Shown here piece by piece: positions 45,010-53,561 of a stretch of 64,000 nt of DNA. Within the stretch, counting starts at the first letter, position 1. Each line of letters opens with the position of its first letter. The notes beneath the pieces were generated by a model. That model worked only from the letters and a program-made list of their open reading frames with translations. It was not told the DNA's origin and did not search any database. The stretch lies in NCBI GenBank assembly GCA_913061235.1, contig CAJXTB010000006.1, positions 186,001-250,000 of the forward strand, given 5' to 3'. The position numbers and the translations under genes were made by a program. Origin of the DNA: an uncultured Pseudomonadota bacterium (GTDB taxonomy: Bacteria; Myxococcota_A; UBA796; GCA-2862545).

Positions 45010-46418
45010 CCTTCGTCGACCGCATCTTTGGACGCCTAGACCACACTCGCTTTGCGATTATGGCGCTTGGCATCGGGGCACTCATCGGCGCACTTGCGGT
45101 GATGGACCCCCGTCTGCCCATCTTGCTGCTGGCGCTCGCTGTCGGCGGGTATGTGGCGCTGTCGCGACCAGAGATTCTGGTTCCGCTGCTGTTTTTAGGC
45201 ATCATGATGGAGGCGAGCGGTAAGACGGGACTTGCGATTGCCGGCCTTCCACTCACTTTATCCAAGATTGCAGTTCTCGGGATGGTGTCTGTTTGGGCCA
45301 TTCGCTCTGCTGTGGAGAGGCGGCCGTTCTTGAAGCCGCTTCCGTTCACCGGGGGTATGGTGGTCGTTGCCATGTCCATGGTGATTGGCGTGGGCATTGT
45401 GGGCTCTGCCGGGCCGGGTCAGATCCAGACGGTGTTGAGCTTCGTGATGGTGTGTGTGATGGCGCACTTGATCGAGCGGATGATCCCTATCAATCGGCTT
45501 TCCTGGCTTATCCGAGTGATGGGAATCACGACGATCGGCATCATGTTGACGCAGTTCTCAAAGAGTCCGGTCGAGTCCGCACTGGACGACCGGTACTCGG
45601 GCGCATTCCTAGACGCGAACAACTGGGCCATGATTCTGCTGTTGATTGCGCCCCTCATTCTCGCTGTGTACGCGGAAGAGAAGAACCGACTTTGGGCCAT
45701 TCCAATGGCGCTGTTCGTCGTGCTTCTCGGTGCCAACATTCTTCAGTCGTTGTCGCGCTCTGGTCTCATCACCTCGTTGCTGGTGCTGCCGGTCATCCTG
45801 ACAATCTCGTGGCGCCGCTCGTGGATATTCCTTGTGGCGCTAGGGCTGTTGCCCTTCGTTATTGGCGCGTTCGTCTCGATGGACGCCATGTATGACCGCT
45901 ACATCACCCTGGTTGACCAGACCTACGGTGAAGCCGACGGCAGTATGTTGCAGCGGGCTGAGCTGGCGCGTACGGCGTGGCTATTGTTCCGCGAGAACAT
46001 GGTGTTTGGCGTGGGTCAAGGGCACTTTATCGACAGTGCCATGGCCAGAACGAACGGCAACGCCCACCTCATCGCTCACAATACCTACCTGAACATTGCG
46101 GCGGAGCTTGGGCTTGTGGGCCTCGCTGCTCACGCCTTTCTGTTCTTTGTGGTGGTGCGACAAGGCGTGCAAGCGGTCTTCCGGGCCAAGACGCGTCGTC
46201 TCCAGCGGCTAGTGCTCGGCTACGCGGCGGGTATGCTCTCGTTTGCGCTCATGAGTGCCACACTCAACAACATTGCATTCCCTATGGGATACTTTGTTCT
46301 TGGCCTTGGCGCTGTCATATGCCGCGCAACGTACATGAGTAAGGAGGAGCTGGAAGCGGTCGATTTGGGTGACCCCACGACCGACAAGCCAGGCTCTCTA
46401 CTTGCGCAGGCCGCATAG
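45006..46418 (+). CDS. Wzy/O-antigen ligase-like polysaccharide polymerase
   Basis: The 470-residue membrane protein has about 12 hydrophobic helices. It carries the Wzy_C domain, with SLSRSGLITSLLVL and the large-loop end AHNTYLNIAAELGLVGLAA, whose histidine and arginine residues are typical of polymerases and ligases that act on undecaprenyl-linked glycans. It is translationally coupled to the Wzc-like gene (ATGA at 45006-45009). In this place it is most likely the Wzy polymerase of the exopolysaccharide. Ligase activity cannot be excluded by sequence. It is the second Wzy_C protein of the window; the first, at 40327-42657, has a TPR tail. Confidence 0.87.
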   Translation: MTFVDRIFGRLDHTRFAIMALGIGALIGALAVMDPRLPILLLALAVGGYVALSRPEILVPLLFLGIMMEASGKTGLAIAGLPLTLSKIAVLGMVSVWAIRSAVERRPFLKPLPFTGGMVVVAMSMVIGVGIVGSAGPGQIQTVLSFVMVCVMAHLIERMIPINRLSWLIRVMGITTIGIMLTQFSKSPVESALDDRYSGAFLDANNWAMILLLIAPLILAVYAEEKNRLWAIPMALFVVLLGANILQSLSRSGLITSLLVLPVILTISWRRSWIFLVALGLLPFVIGAFVSMDAMYDRYITLVDQTYGEADGSMLQRAELARTAWLLFRENMVFGVGQGHFIDSAMARTNGNAHLIAHNTYLNIAAELGLVGLAAHAFLFFVVVRQGVQAVFRAKTRRLQRLVLGYAAGMLSFALMSATLNNIAFPMGYFVLGLGAVICRATYMSKEELEAVDLGDPTTDKPGSLLAQAA

Positions 46419-46559
46419 TGTTCAGTGTTCTACCAAGCCGGGTTGTTGTGCCCGGTCCGGTCCGAGAAACGGGCGAATCAGAAGCTACAGACGTGTATTC
46501 GTCATTGAATCGACCTTGGGGCTTCACGCTCGATGGTCGGGTCCGGTGGGTCGACTCAT

Positions 46560-47981
46560 ATGGTATTTAACTCGCTGACTTTCATTGTTTTCTTCGTAGT
46601 GATTCAGGGCGCCTACGCTCTGCTCCCTACGTGGAAGAGCCGCAAGATTCTGCTGTTACTGGCCAGCTACTTCTTCTACGCCGCGTGGAATCCGCCGTTC
46701 GTCCTGCTGATTATTCTGTCGACGGCGATTGACTTCGTTCTCGCTCGCAAGATTGCAAAGTCGACTGTGCAGAGGCACCGCCGCTTGCTGTTGATGGGGT
46801 CTCTCGCGGTGAATCTGGGACTGCTGTCCTACTTCAAGTACTCGCCGTTCGCGTTGGAGTCGCTTCAGCAAGCACTGGCCGTTGTAGGCATTGTCTGGGT
46901 GCCGCCAGAGTGGGGCATCATCCTGCCGGTTGGCATTTCGTTCTACACGTTTCAGACCCTCTCCTACACCATTGATGTGTACCGGGGACAGCTAGAGCCG
47001 AAAGAGTCGCTGCTCGACTTCGCGTTGTTCGTGACCTTCTTCCCACAGCTCGTCGCCGGCCCCATTGTGCGCGCCGTCGACTTCTTGCCGCAGCTCGCAG
47101 TGCCCCGGGTAGTCACCTCAAAACAGTTTGGCTGGGGATTATCCCTCGCAACGATTGGTCTGTTCAACAAGGTGGTGCTCGGAGACGGGCTCATGGCGCC
47201 GGTAGTCACGGCTACCTTTGACCGCTGGGCCTTGATCAGCGGAGGCGAAGCGGTCCTTGGAACGCTGGCATTCACTGCTCAAATCTTCTTCGACTTCTCG
47301 GGCTATTCGACAATCGCGATTGGCGTTGCGATGACCTTTGGCTTTGCACTGCCGGACAACTTTCACTTCCCCTATGGTGCGCGCGGGTTTAGTGATTTCT
47401 GGCGTAGATGGCACATTTCACTGTCATCATGGCTGCGAGATTACCTATACATCTCGCTAGGTGGCAACCGGCGTGGCGACACGCGAACCAACATCAACCT
47501 CATGACAACCATGCTGTTGGGTGGGCTGTGGCATGGCGCCAGCTTTCGGTTCCTTGTTTGGGGCGCACTTCACGGTGCCTACTTGTTTATTGAGCGGACC
47601 ATTGACGCGAAACTCGGTCATTTGTCCTGGTACCACACCACGGTTGGCCGCCTTGCTGGCTGGTCACTGACCTTGGGCGCCACCATGCTGGCATGGGTGT
47701 TCTTTCGGGCCCCGTCGGTTCAGGGTGCGTTCGGTATGTTGGTATCTATGGTCACATGGGCTCCTGGCTCGTTCGACGCCGTCAACTCGTTGACGTCGGT
47801 CATTGTGGTCCTTGTGTTCGGCCTGACGGTCTGCTGGCACTACCTTTTTCGAGATGTCCGTGTGGAGACGATGGCTCAGGCCGTTCCAGTTCCACTGCGT
47901 GCTGTGCTGCTCGGCGCCATGCTGTTCATCTGCATGATGGCGCCTGGAAATAGCACCGCCTTCATCTACTTCCAGTTCTAG
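46560..47981 (+). CDS. MBOAT family O-acyltransferase (AlgI-like)
   Basis: The protein is 473 residues; ATG 46560 opens with a membrane helix (MVFNSLTFIVFFVVIQGAYALL), which rules out the nine-residue longer form. The polytopic layout and motifs match AlgI: GISFYTFQTLSYTIDVYRG, FFPQLVAGPIVR, FSDFWRRWHISLSSWLRDYLYI, and GLWHGASFRFLVWGALHG with the catalytic histidine. It moves an acyl group, usually acetyl, from the cytoplasm to the periplasm for polysaccharide modification. The next gene encodes an SGNH-like protein nine bases downstream, the usual partner that completes transfer to the glycan. Together they make O-acetylation of the exopolysaccharide likely. Confidence 0.93.
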   Translation: MVFNSLTFIVFFVVIQGAYALLPTWKSRKILLLLASYFFYAAWNPPFVLLIILSTAIDFVLARKIAKSTVQRHRRLLLMGSLAVNLGLLSYFKYSPFALESLQQALAVVGIVWVPPEWGIILPVGISFYTFQTLSYTIDVYRGQLEPKESLLDFALFVTFFPQLVAGPIVRAVDFLPQLAVPRVVTSKQFGWGLSLATIGLFNKVVLGDGLMAPVVTATFDRWALISGGEAVLGTLAFTAQIFFDFSGYSTIAIGVAMTFGFALPDNFHFPYGARGFSDFWRRWHISLSSWLRDYLYISLGGNRRGDTRTNINLMTTMLLGGLWHGASFRFLVWGALHGAYLFIERTIDAKLGHLSWYHTTVGRLAGWSLTLGATMLAWVFFRAPSVQGAFGMLVSMVTWAPGSFDAVNSLTSVIVVLVFGLTVCWHYLFRDVRVETMAQAVPVPLRAVLLGAMLFICMMAPGNSTAFIYFQF

Positions 47982-47989
47982 GAGCTCTT

Positions 47990-48991
47990 GTGCCTCCATC
48001 ACTGACTAGTCCAAACAACCGCTTGCCTACTGGGCCTTGGGCGCGCACTGCCGTCCTCGGTATTCTCATTGGCGGACTGACCCTTGCGGCGGTCGAGCTG
48101 GGGTTGCGTCGCGTTGGGTATGAGGCGTCGGTCAATGACGATGCCCAGCTGTGGGCCTTGGAGTACCGCGACCGGCCGGATGACGCGTGGCTGACACTCG
48201 GCTCCTCGCGAATCGCTTGTGCGTTTGACCTGGACACCTTCGAGGAAGTCACCGGGGAGCCGGTTGTTCAGCTTGGCATCAGCTCGGGACAACCCATTGC
48301 CATCCTCACGTACTTGAATGAGCAGGGGTTTGATGGGAAGCTGATTGTTGAGGTTTCACCATATGTTTGGTTTACAGACAACCCGCTGATTGCTCAGCAG
48401 GCGGTGCTGACTCTTCAGACGCTGCACGACCAAGAACGCGCCCTGTTGGGGGGCCTAGAGCGACGTGCCACGCGTGTTCTTCAGTCTCAGCTGCGCATCT
48501 TGCACTCTGAGACCGATCTGTTTGACTTGGCCAAGGCCGTCGTCAAGCGGGCTCGGCCGGTCATCCGTCAGTCCGTTCGAGGGGACCGTCAGCGCTACTG
48601 CTGGCCGTCACGATACGCGTTGATGCCGGACATGCCCATGCCAGACGAGTCGTGGGCAGTGACGGAGCGGGCACCCAAGGATGAAGCGTCCTTTGATGAG
48701 GTCACAGTCGCTATTCAGGGCATCATGGCTCGTGGTGGCACCGTGTTGCTGTTTGCGGCTCCCGAAGCCGGAGACCCCCGAGATGTTCACCTGCTGTCCT
48801 ACCCCGAGTCGGTGTACGCCGAGGTCCTCGCGGAGCGAACCGGTGCGCCCTACGTCAACACCATGACCGACCCGACCATCGGTGCGCTTGCGGTTCCGGA
48901 CTACAGCCACATCGACGCGTCAGACGCTCCGCTGTTTACCGAGCGACTGGTCGAGCTGTACCGGGAAAAAGGGTACTTCCTACCGGATTAA
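47990..48991 (+). CDS. Membrane-anchored SGNH-like protein, partner of MBOAT
   Basis: The 333-residue protein begins at GTG 47990 after GGAG. One N-terminal membrane helix (ARTAVLGILIGGLTLAAVEL) places the rest in the periplasm. The soluble part has GSSRIACAF, fitting the nucleophile block of SGNH hydrolases, and near the end DYSHIDASDA, fitting the D-x-x-H block. Length and order match the AlgJ/AlgX-like proteins that transfer or remove acetyl groups on polysaccharides. Overall similarity is weak and only the key blocks support it. It lies directly after the MBOAT gene and converges on the flippase gene. Confidence 0.75.
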   Translation: MPPSLTSPNNRLPTGPWARTAVLGILIGGLTLAAVELGLRRVGYEASVNDDAQLWALEYRDRPDDAWLTLGSSRIACAFDLDTFEEVTGEPVVQLGISSGQPIAILTYLNEQGFDGKLIVEVSPYVWFTDNPLIAQQAVLTLQTLHDQERALLGGLERRATRVLQSQLRILHSETDLFDLAKAVVKRARPVIRQSVRGDRQRYCWPSRYALMPDMPMPDESWAVTERAPKDEASFDEVTVAIQGIMARGGTVLLFAAPEAGDPRDVHLLSYPESVYAEVLAERTGAPYVNTMTDPTIGALAVPDYSHIDASDAPLFTERLVELYREKGYFLPD

Positions 48992-48996
48992 GCGGC

Positions 48997-50421
48997 CTAT
49001 AGGCGAACGAGCCGCGCCAGGTCTGACCGCGTGACCAGCCGCATTGCCACAACGATGACCCCGTAGACCAGGCCACCTAGACCCACACGGATGAAGACGT
49101 GCAGCGAAGGGGTCGCGAGTACGACCGCAGTCATAGCGATTAGTGCAGGAATGAGCTTAATGACGGGCGTCACGTAGTCCACGCTTGTCGCGACTCTACG
49201 AACGGCCCAGGCCTGGAAGGCCACCAGGAAGATGTCTGCGGCGAGCGTTGTTGCAGCAGCGGCAGCGGCTCCGTACTTGGGGATAAGCACGATGTTGAGG
49301 GCCACGTTTCCAATGGCTGCGACTGCAAGCCCGCGAGCGCGTAGTGCCGGTAGGTCCAATGCATTCATGGTCATGCCGGTCGCGTTGCTCAAGAAACGCA
49401 GCGGAACCATGGGGAGCAGCCACAGCATGGGCAGGGCGGCTGAGGCGTAGCGGTCATCAATGGCGGCGACCACGAGCGGCTCGGCGACGAGCATGCCTCC
49501 GACAGCGAGCGGAAGACTCAGCACCAGGAGGACGTGGATGGCGAAGGTCAACTCCTCACCGGCCTTCTCGAGCTTTCCGTGGAGAGCGGCCATTCGAGGG
49601 TACAGACCGCGCAGCACAATGAACGACAGCACCGGTAGATGAACCACGGCGAGCGAGGCCACGCGGTACACAGCGACCTCTTCTTCACCGCGCAGGTACT
49701 CGAGCAGAATGACGTCGGCCAGCAGGTAGATGGAGCCAAAGAGTTGGACGCCTGCGAACGGAATGCCAGCCTTCATCAGGTCCGTCATGTCTGGTAGCGG
49801 CACGCGGTTGGGCCACGGGCCGACCTGTTTGCGTACGGCGACGAGTAGCATGCCCATTACAATGGCCAGTCCGAGGGCTTGGCCGCCGTATACCGAGACC
49901 ACCGAACCACCGAGCTCTACAGCGATGATGGTAGCGATGACCATTGTCAGGCGTCCAACAATCCACGCCGGTCCAATGGGGGCTAGGCGGGACAAGCCCT
50001 GTAGGACGGCGTCTGCAATGACCATCATGCCGTTGAAGAACAGCCCGAGCGACGCGACCAACGCCGCTACAATGACGATAGGACGGCCATCCTGTGCCGC
50101 GACCCACAGCGCCGACAGGATGAAGCCTAGCGGTGCCAGGGTAATCGTGATGGCCTGGCCACGGGCCATCCACGTGGAGGCACTGTCGGGGTCGCGAGCG
50201 ACATTCCGGGCGATGAGGGGCCCGACGCGCATCTGTACGATGAACGTAATCATGGCCAGGACAGAGCCAATGAAGGCGATGGTGCCGAACTCGCCCTTGG
50301 TGAAGGAACGGGCCAGGTAGATCTGAAGCCCCAGTCCGGCGAGAATCTGTGTTCCTTGCTGGACGGCGCTCGCAGTAATGTTGCTGGTGAGCAGCCGGCG
50401 GAAGCGACTCACCGCAGGCAC
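48997..50421 (-). CDS. Wzx-like polysaccharide flippase
   Basis: The protein is 474 residues, with 13-14 membrane helices typical of the polysaccharide transporter/MVF-like flippase family. The first helix contains ITASAVQQGTQILAGLGLQI, then YLARSFTKGEFGTIAFIGSV, a common flippase opening. It would move undecaprenyl-linked repeat units across the inner membrane. GTG 50421 is ten bases after galE, so wza-like, galE and this gene form a minus-strand operon. The substrate specificity is not visible. Confidence 0.9.
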   Translation of the reverse strand: MPAVSRFRRLLTSNITASAVQQGTQILAGLGLQIYLARSFTKGEFGTIAFIGSVLAMITFIVQMRVGPLIARNVARDPDSASTWMARGQAITITLAPLGFILSALWVAAQDGRPIVIVAALVASLGLFFNGMMVIADAVLQGLSRLAPIGPAWIVGRLTMVIATIIAVELGGSVVSVYGGQALGLAIVMGMLLVAVRKQVGPWPNRVPLPDMTDLMKAGIPFAGVQLFGSIYLLADVILLEYLRGEEEVAVYRVASLAVVHLPVLSFIVLRGLYPRMAALHGKLEKAGEELTFAIHVLLVLSLPLAVGGMLVAEPLVVAAIDDRYASAALPMLWLLPMVPLRFLSNATGMTMNALDLPALRARGLAVAAIGNVALNIVLIPKYGAAAAAATTLAADIFLVAFQAWAVRRVATSVDYVTPVIKLIPALIAMTAVVLATPSLHVFIRVGLGGLVYGVIVVAMRLVTRSDLARLVRL

Positions 50422-50431
50422 GTCGCGCTGA

Positions 50432-51442
50432 TCATGCCGGGGTCACTGCGCTGCGTTCGTTCCAAGCCAAGGCGGTCTGCACCATGCTGGCGACGTCATG
50501 GGCAGCAACCCAGCCAAGCTCGCCGGTAATGCGTGCCACGCCCGCTACGCTGACTCCGGGGTCGCCTTCGCGACGTGGACCATCGATGGCGTTGATGGGC
50601 GCACCAGCGGCGTCTTGTACGGCATGAATCAGGGCACGGACGGAGGTCCCAATGCCAGTGCCTACGTTGAACAGCCGCTTTCCGTCGATGCTGTCAATGT
50701 GCACGAGGGCCGCAACCAAGGCGGAGGCGATATCGCAGACATGCACGTAGTCGCGAATGCAGGTTCCATCGACGGTATCCCAGTCGGTACCAAAGATGGT
50801 GACGCTGTCGCGCTTGCCGTTGAGCTGGTCCATCAGGATGGGCAGTAGGTTCGTGGATTCGTCGCCAAACTCGCCAAGTTCAGCAGAGGGGTGCGCGCCG
50901 ACCACGTTGAAGAATCGCATGCAAGCCACGTGAGCGCTGGTTCGTCCGGCGAAATTTCCAAGGGAGTCTTCGCCGCCGAGCTTGGTGGATGCGTAAGGAT
51001 TGATCGGGTCTGTCGGGTCAGTCTCGTGGAACGCGTCGCAGGTGCGGTCGCCGTACACGCTGCCTGTCGAGGCGTACACAACACGGCTGACGCCAGCGCG
51101 CTCCATGGCGGTCGCTAGGCTGTCTGTTGCTTGGACGTTGTTGCGCTCGTAGCGCTCGGGATGGGCGACACTCTCACTGACCGACTTGTAGGCGGCAACG
51201 TGAATCACCGCGTAGGGGTCGACGGTCTTGAGGACGTCTGTCACCGCATCTGTGTCGCACAGGTCCACAACGTGAAGTGGAATGTCAACGCCGACAATAC
51301 GACCTGCTCGTTCAATCGCCTCGAGGCGTCCACGGCTGAGGTTGTCGAGGATGACGACGTCAAAGCCAGCGTCTACCAAGGCAACGGCCACGTGCGAGCC
51401 AATGTATCCGGCCCCACCTGTCAGAAGTACGCGTCTACCCAT
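50432..51442 (-). CDS. galE: UDP-glucose 4-epimerase
   Basis: The protein has 336 residues, the normal GalE length. The NAD-binding GGAGYIGSH lies at residues 9-17 and the catalytic YASTK, with STGSVYGD, follows at 124-154. The substrate-loop motifs (CMRFFNVVGAHP, GTCIRDYVHVCDIASA, FNVGTG) are intact. It interconverts UDP-glucose and UDP-galactose (or the N-acetyl forms), supplying galactose units for the polysaccharide. It sits between the export protein and the flippase in a tight operon with gaps of 10-12 bases. The exact substrate range (Glc/Gal, GlcNAc/GalNAc) cannot be read from the sequence. Confidence 0.93.
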   Translation of the reverse strand: MGRRVLLTGGAGYIGSHVAVALVDAGFDVVILDNLSRGRLEAIERAGRIVGVDIPLHVVDLCDTDAVTDVLKTVDPYAVIHVAAYKSVSESVAHPERYERNNVQATDSLATAMERAGVSRVVYASTGSVYGDRTCDAFHETDPTDPINPYASTKLGGEDSLGNFAGRTSAHVACMRFFNVVGAHPSAELGEFGDESTNLLPILMDQLNGKRDSVTIFGTDWDTVDGTCIRDYVHVCDIASALVAALVHIDSIDGKRLFNVGTGIGTSVRALIHAVQDAAGAPINAIDGPRREGDPGVSVAGVARITGELGWVAAHDVASMVQTALAWNERSAVTPA

Positions 51443-51454
51443 TGTGAAGACTCC

Positions 51455-52279
51455 TTAGAACACCGACTTACGTAGGTACATTTGGTCGCCGGGGCGCATG
51501 ACAATGTTGGCGTCTCGACCGTCGAGAATGCGCTTGAAGTTGATGACGATTCGTTCGCCATCACGAAGGATGTAGGCACCGCGCAGGCGTGCGAACTCCG
51601 ACGGGCCACCGACACGGGTCAAGGCCTGGGTGACAGTGAGGCTCTCGGCGAACAGCAACGCACCGGGGAGCTTGACTTCGCCACCCACGAAGACCTGCTG
51701 GCCTTCGGGAACTAGGACGACGTCTCCTGCTTGAAGGTACATGTCGCCGGTCGCGCTGCTGGCGAGGTCTGTGTAGTTGACCACAAGCTCGGTGCCGTCT
51801 TGCCGACGCACGCGGACCTCACCAATGCTCTTGTCGTTCTCAATGCCGCCAGCGCGGGACAGGAGCTGGAGCAACGAGGTCTGACCCTGCAGGTAGTATT
51901 CGCCGGGTTGTTCCACAGCGCCGGTCACGTCAACGCGCTGGGAGCGGTGTTCGACGACTTGCACGGTGACTTGGGGGCGGATCAGGAAGCCGTCTCGCAG
52001 GCGCTCTTCAAGGTGAGCTGCGAGCTGGTCCTTGGTGCGATTGCCTACGTCGATAACGCCGAGCTCGGGTAGTCGGAGCGTGGCTTCGTCGTTGATGACA
52101 AAGCGGCCGGACAGGGATGTCTCGCCAAAAACCGTGATTTCTACAATGTCGCGCGCGCCCAAGTTGTACTCGGTGGGCATGGGTACGCTTGCGTTGGCGA
52201 CCCACTCAGCGGCGGTGCCTGGCTGAGCGTTTGCCAAGGTGGCGACGGTGATGAGTGCGGCGATGAAGAGCGTTCGCAT
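51455..52279 (-). CDS. Wza-like polysaccharide export protein with SLBB domains
   Basis: The protein is 274 residues from ATG 52279, with GGAG upstream; the longer frame is discarded because it puts the signal peptide inside. A cleavable signal (MRTLFIAALITVATLANA) has no lipobox, unlike classical Wza. Residues about 35-120 are the poly-export domain (YNLGARDIVEITVFGE) and two SLBB-type domains follow (VDVTGAVEQPGEYYL and VFVGGEVKLPGALLF). The C-terminal amphipathic helix that forms the Wza outer-membrane pore is missing, so the protein may be periplasmic and need another outer-membrane partner. It works with the Wzc-like protein, which lies on the opposite strand 6 kb away. It starts the operon with galE and the flippase. 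Confidence 0.88.
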   Translation of the reverse strand: MRTLFIAALITVATLANAQPGTAAEWVANASVPMPTEYNLGARDIVEITVFGETSLSGRFVINDEATLRLPELGVIDVGNRTKDQLAAHLEERLRDGFLIRPQVTVQVVEHRSQRVDVTGAVEQPGEYYLQGQTSLLQLLSRAGGIENDKSIGEVRVRRQDGTELVVNYTDLASSATGDMYLQAGDVVLVPEGQQVFVGGEVKLPGALLFAESLTVTQALTRVGGPSEFARLRGAYILRDGERIVINFKRILDGRDANIVMRPGDQMYLRKSVF

Positions 52280-52473
52280 TCGGGAACTCCGATAAGTGAG
52301 TGGGTTGGTGTATCGAGCACACAAACCCTTCATGCGGAATCGTATATCTCGGTCCACTTTGTTTGATGGTTTCCCAACGGATCAACACCAACACCTCAAC
52401 TACGCCTGCACCGGGGTTTTGGATCTCTCACCAAGCTCCCACGGTGTTACGAGCGCGCAGTTGGAGGTCCTGT

Positions 52474-53244
52474 ATGCCCTTTGTCGTCCGTCGCGGAACC
52501 GGCCATATCGAGAAAGAAGCCTTTGGAAATATGGAAGACCGGTGGAGTGCGGACTGGGAAGCGTTCAAGGACAGTCCCGACCGTGAATTCGCCGACACCG
52601 AGCACTTCGAAGTCCTGCAATCTCGCGGAATGATGCCCAAGAAGGGTGGCCGCATTCTCGAAGGCGGCTGCGGCTACGCCCACTGGGTTCGCTCGCTTCA
52701 TGACATGGGCTACAGCGTTGTGGGTCTCGACTACGCACAGTCGGCGATTGACCTGTCGACTGAGCGTTGGCCCCACTTGGAGTTGGTCCAAGGGGACCTG
52801 CGCAAGATGCCCTTCAAAGATGACGAGTTCGATCTCATCATCAGCCTCGGCGCTATCGAGCATGACGTCAACGGCCCGGAAGCGGCGCTGGCCGAGCTTC
52901 ATCGTGTCCTCAAGCCGGACGGCATCATGCACTGCTCGGTTCCGTGTATCAGCGGCTACCGCCGACTCGGTGCGCTGCCCGTTCGGGAGTTCTTGGTGAA
53001 CAACCCGACGGTTCGTCGCCTCACCGGCCGGCATCCGACCACCGAGTTCTACGAATACAACTACACAATTCCCGAGTACAAAGCGCTGCTAGAAGCCAAC
53101 GGCTTTGAAGTCATCGAGATGGTGCCGCTGCACTACCACACCCGTCTGGCTCGTGGACCGCTCAAGCCAATCATCCACGCGGTTCATGACCTTCGACCAA
53201 GCTTCTTTGCCCACATGGTCACCGGTTTGGTACGCAAGAAGTAG
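52474..53244 (+). CDS. SAM-dependent methyltransferase (Methyltransf_11 type)
   Basis: The protein is 256 residues. ATG 52474 has GGAGG six bases before it; the extended frame to 52300 overlaps the promoter region of the Wza-like gene and is rejected. SAM-binding motifs are ILEGGCGYAHWVRSL (motif I; Glu-Gly-Gly in place of the usual Asp/Glu-x-Gly-x-Gly spacing), VVGLDYAQSAID, LVQGDLRKMPFKDDEFD, and the post-motif LHRVLKPDGI. The context suggests methylation of a sugar or lipid part of the polysaccharide. It begins the plus-strand run of six genes ending at 58024. Confidence 0.88.
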   Translation: MPFVVRRGTGHIEKEAFGNMEDRWSADWEAFKDSPDREFADTEHFEVLQSRGMMPKKGGRILEGGCGYAHWVRSLHDMGYSVVGLDYAQSAIDLSTERWPHLELVQGDLRKMPFKDDEFDLIISLGAIEHDVNGPEAALAELHRVLKPDGIMHCSVPCISGYRRLGALPVREFLVNNPTVRRLTGRHPTTEFYEYNYTIPEYKALLEANGFEVIEMVPLHYHTRLARGPLKPIIHAVHDLRPSFFAHMVTGLVRKK

Positions 53245-53309
53245 TCCGTCTGGCCCACGCCTGTTGTGTTGGGCATGCTGTCATCGGAATGTTGAAATTG
53301 GAGCCATGA

Positions 53310-53558
53310 ATGGCTGACGAAACGAGTCATCGCGCGGCAGTTCTCGCCGCGCTCATACAAGTCCGCGAGGACAAAGGTCTCACCGAGGCCGACCTAGCGG
53401 ACACCAAGCATCTGGGCGACGACCTGGGCCTGGACTCGCTGGACATGGCGACTGTCGTTGCGGACTTGGAGATTGAGCTCGACCTCGACCCATTCGTCAA
53501 CGACACAGGACCCATCTACACCGTGGGCGACCTCGTTCGCGTTTACGACGCGGCTTAG
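53310..53558 (+). CDS. Acyl carrier protein
   Basis: This 82-residue acidic protein contains LGLDSLDMATVV, with the serine that takes the 4'-phosphopantetheine arm (position 46) in the DSL motif. The helical layout is normal for ACP. ATG 53310 has GGAG six bases upstream. It stands immediately before an AMP-binding ligase and a ketoreductase, not in a fatty-acid synthase operon, so it is a dedicated carrier for this locus. It would present an acyl or amino-acyl group to the ligase and reductase. Confidence 0.9.
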   Translation: MADETSHRAAVLAALIQVREDKGLTEADLADTKHLGDDLGLDSLDMATVVADLEIELDLDPFVNDTGPIYTVGDLVRVYDAA

Positions 53559-53561
53559 AGC

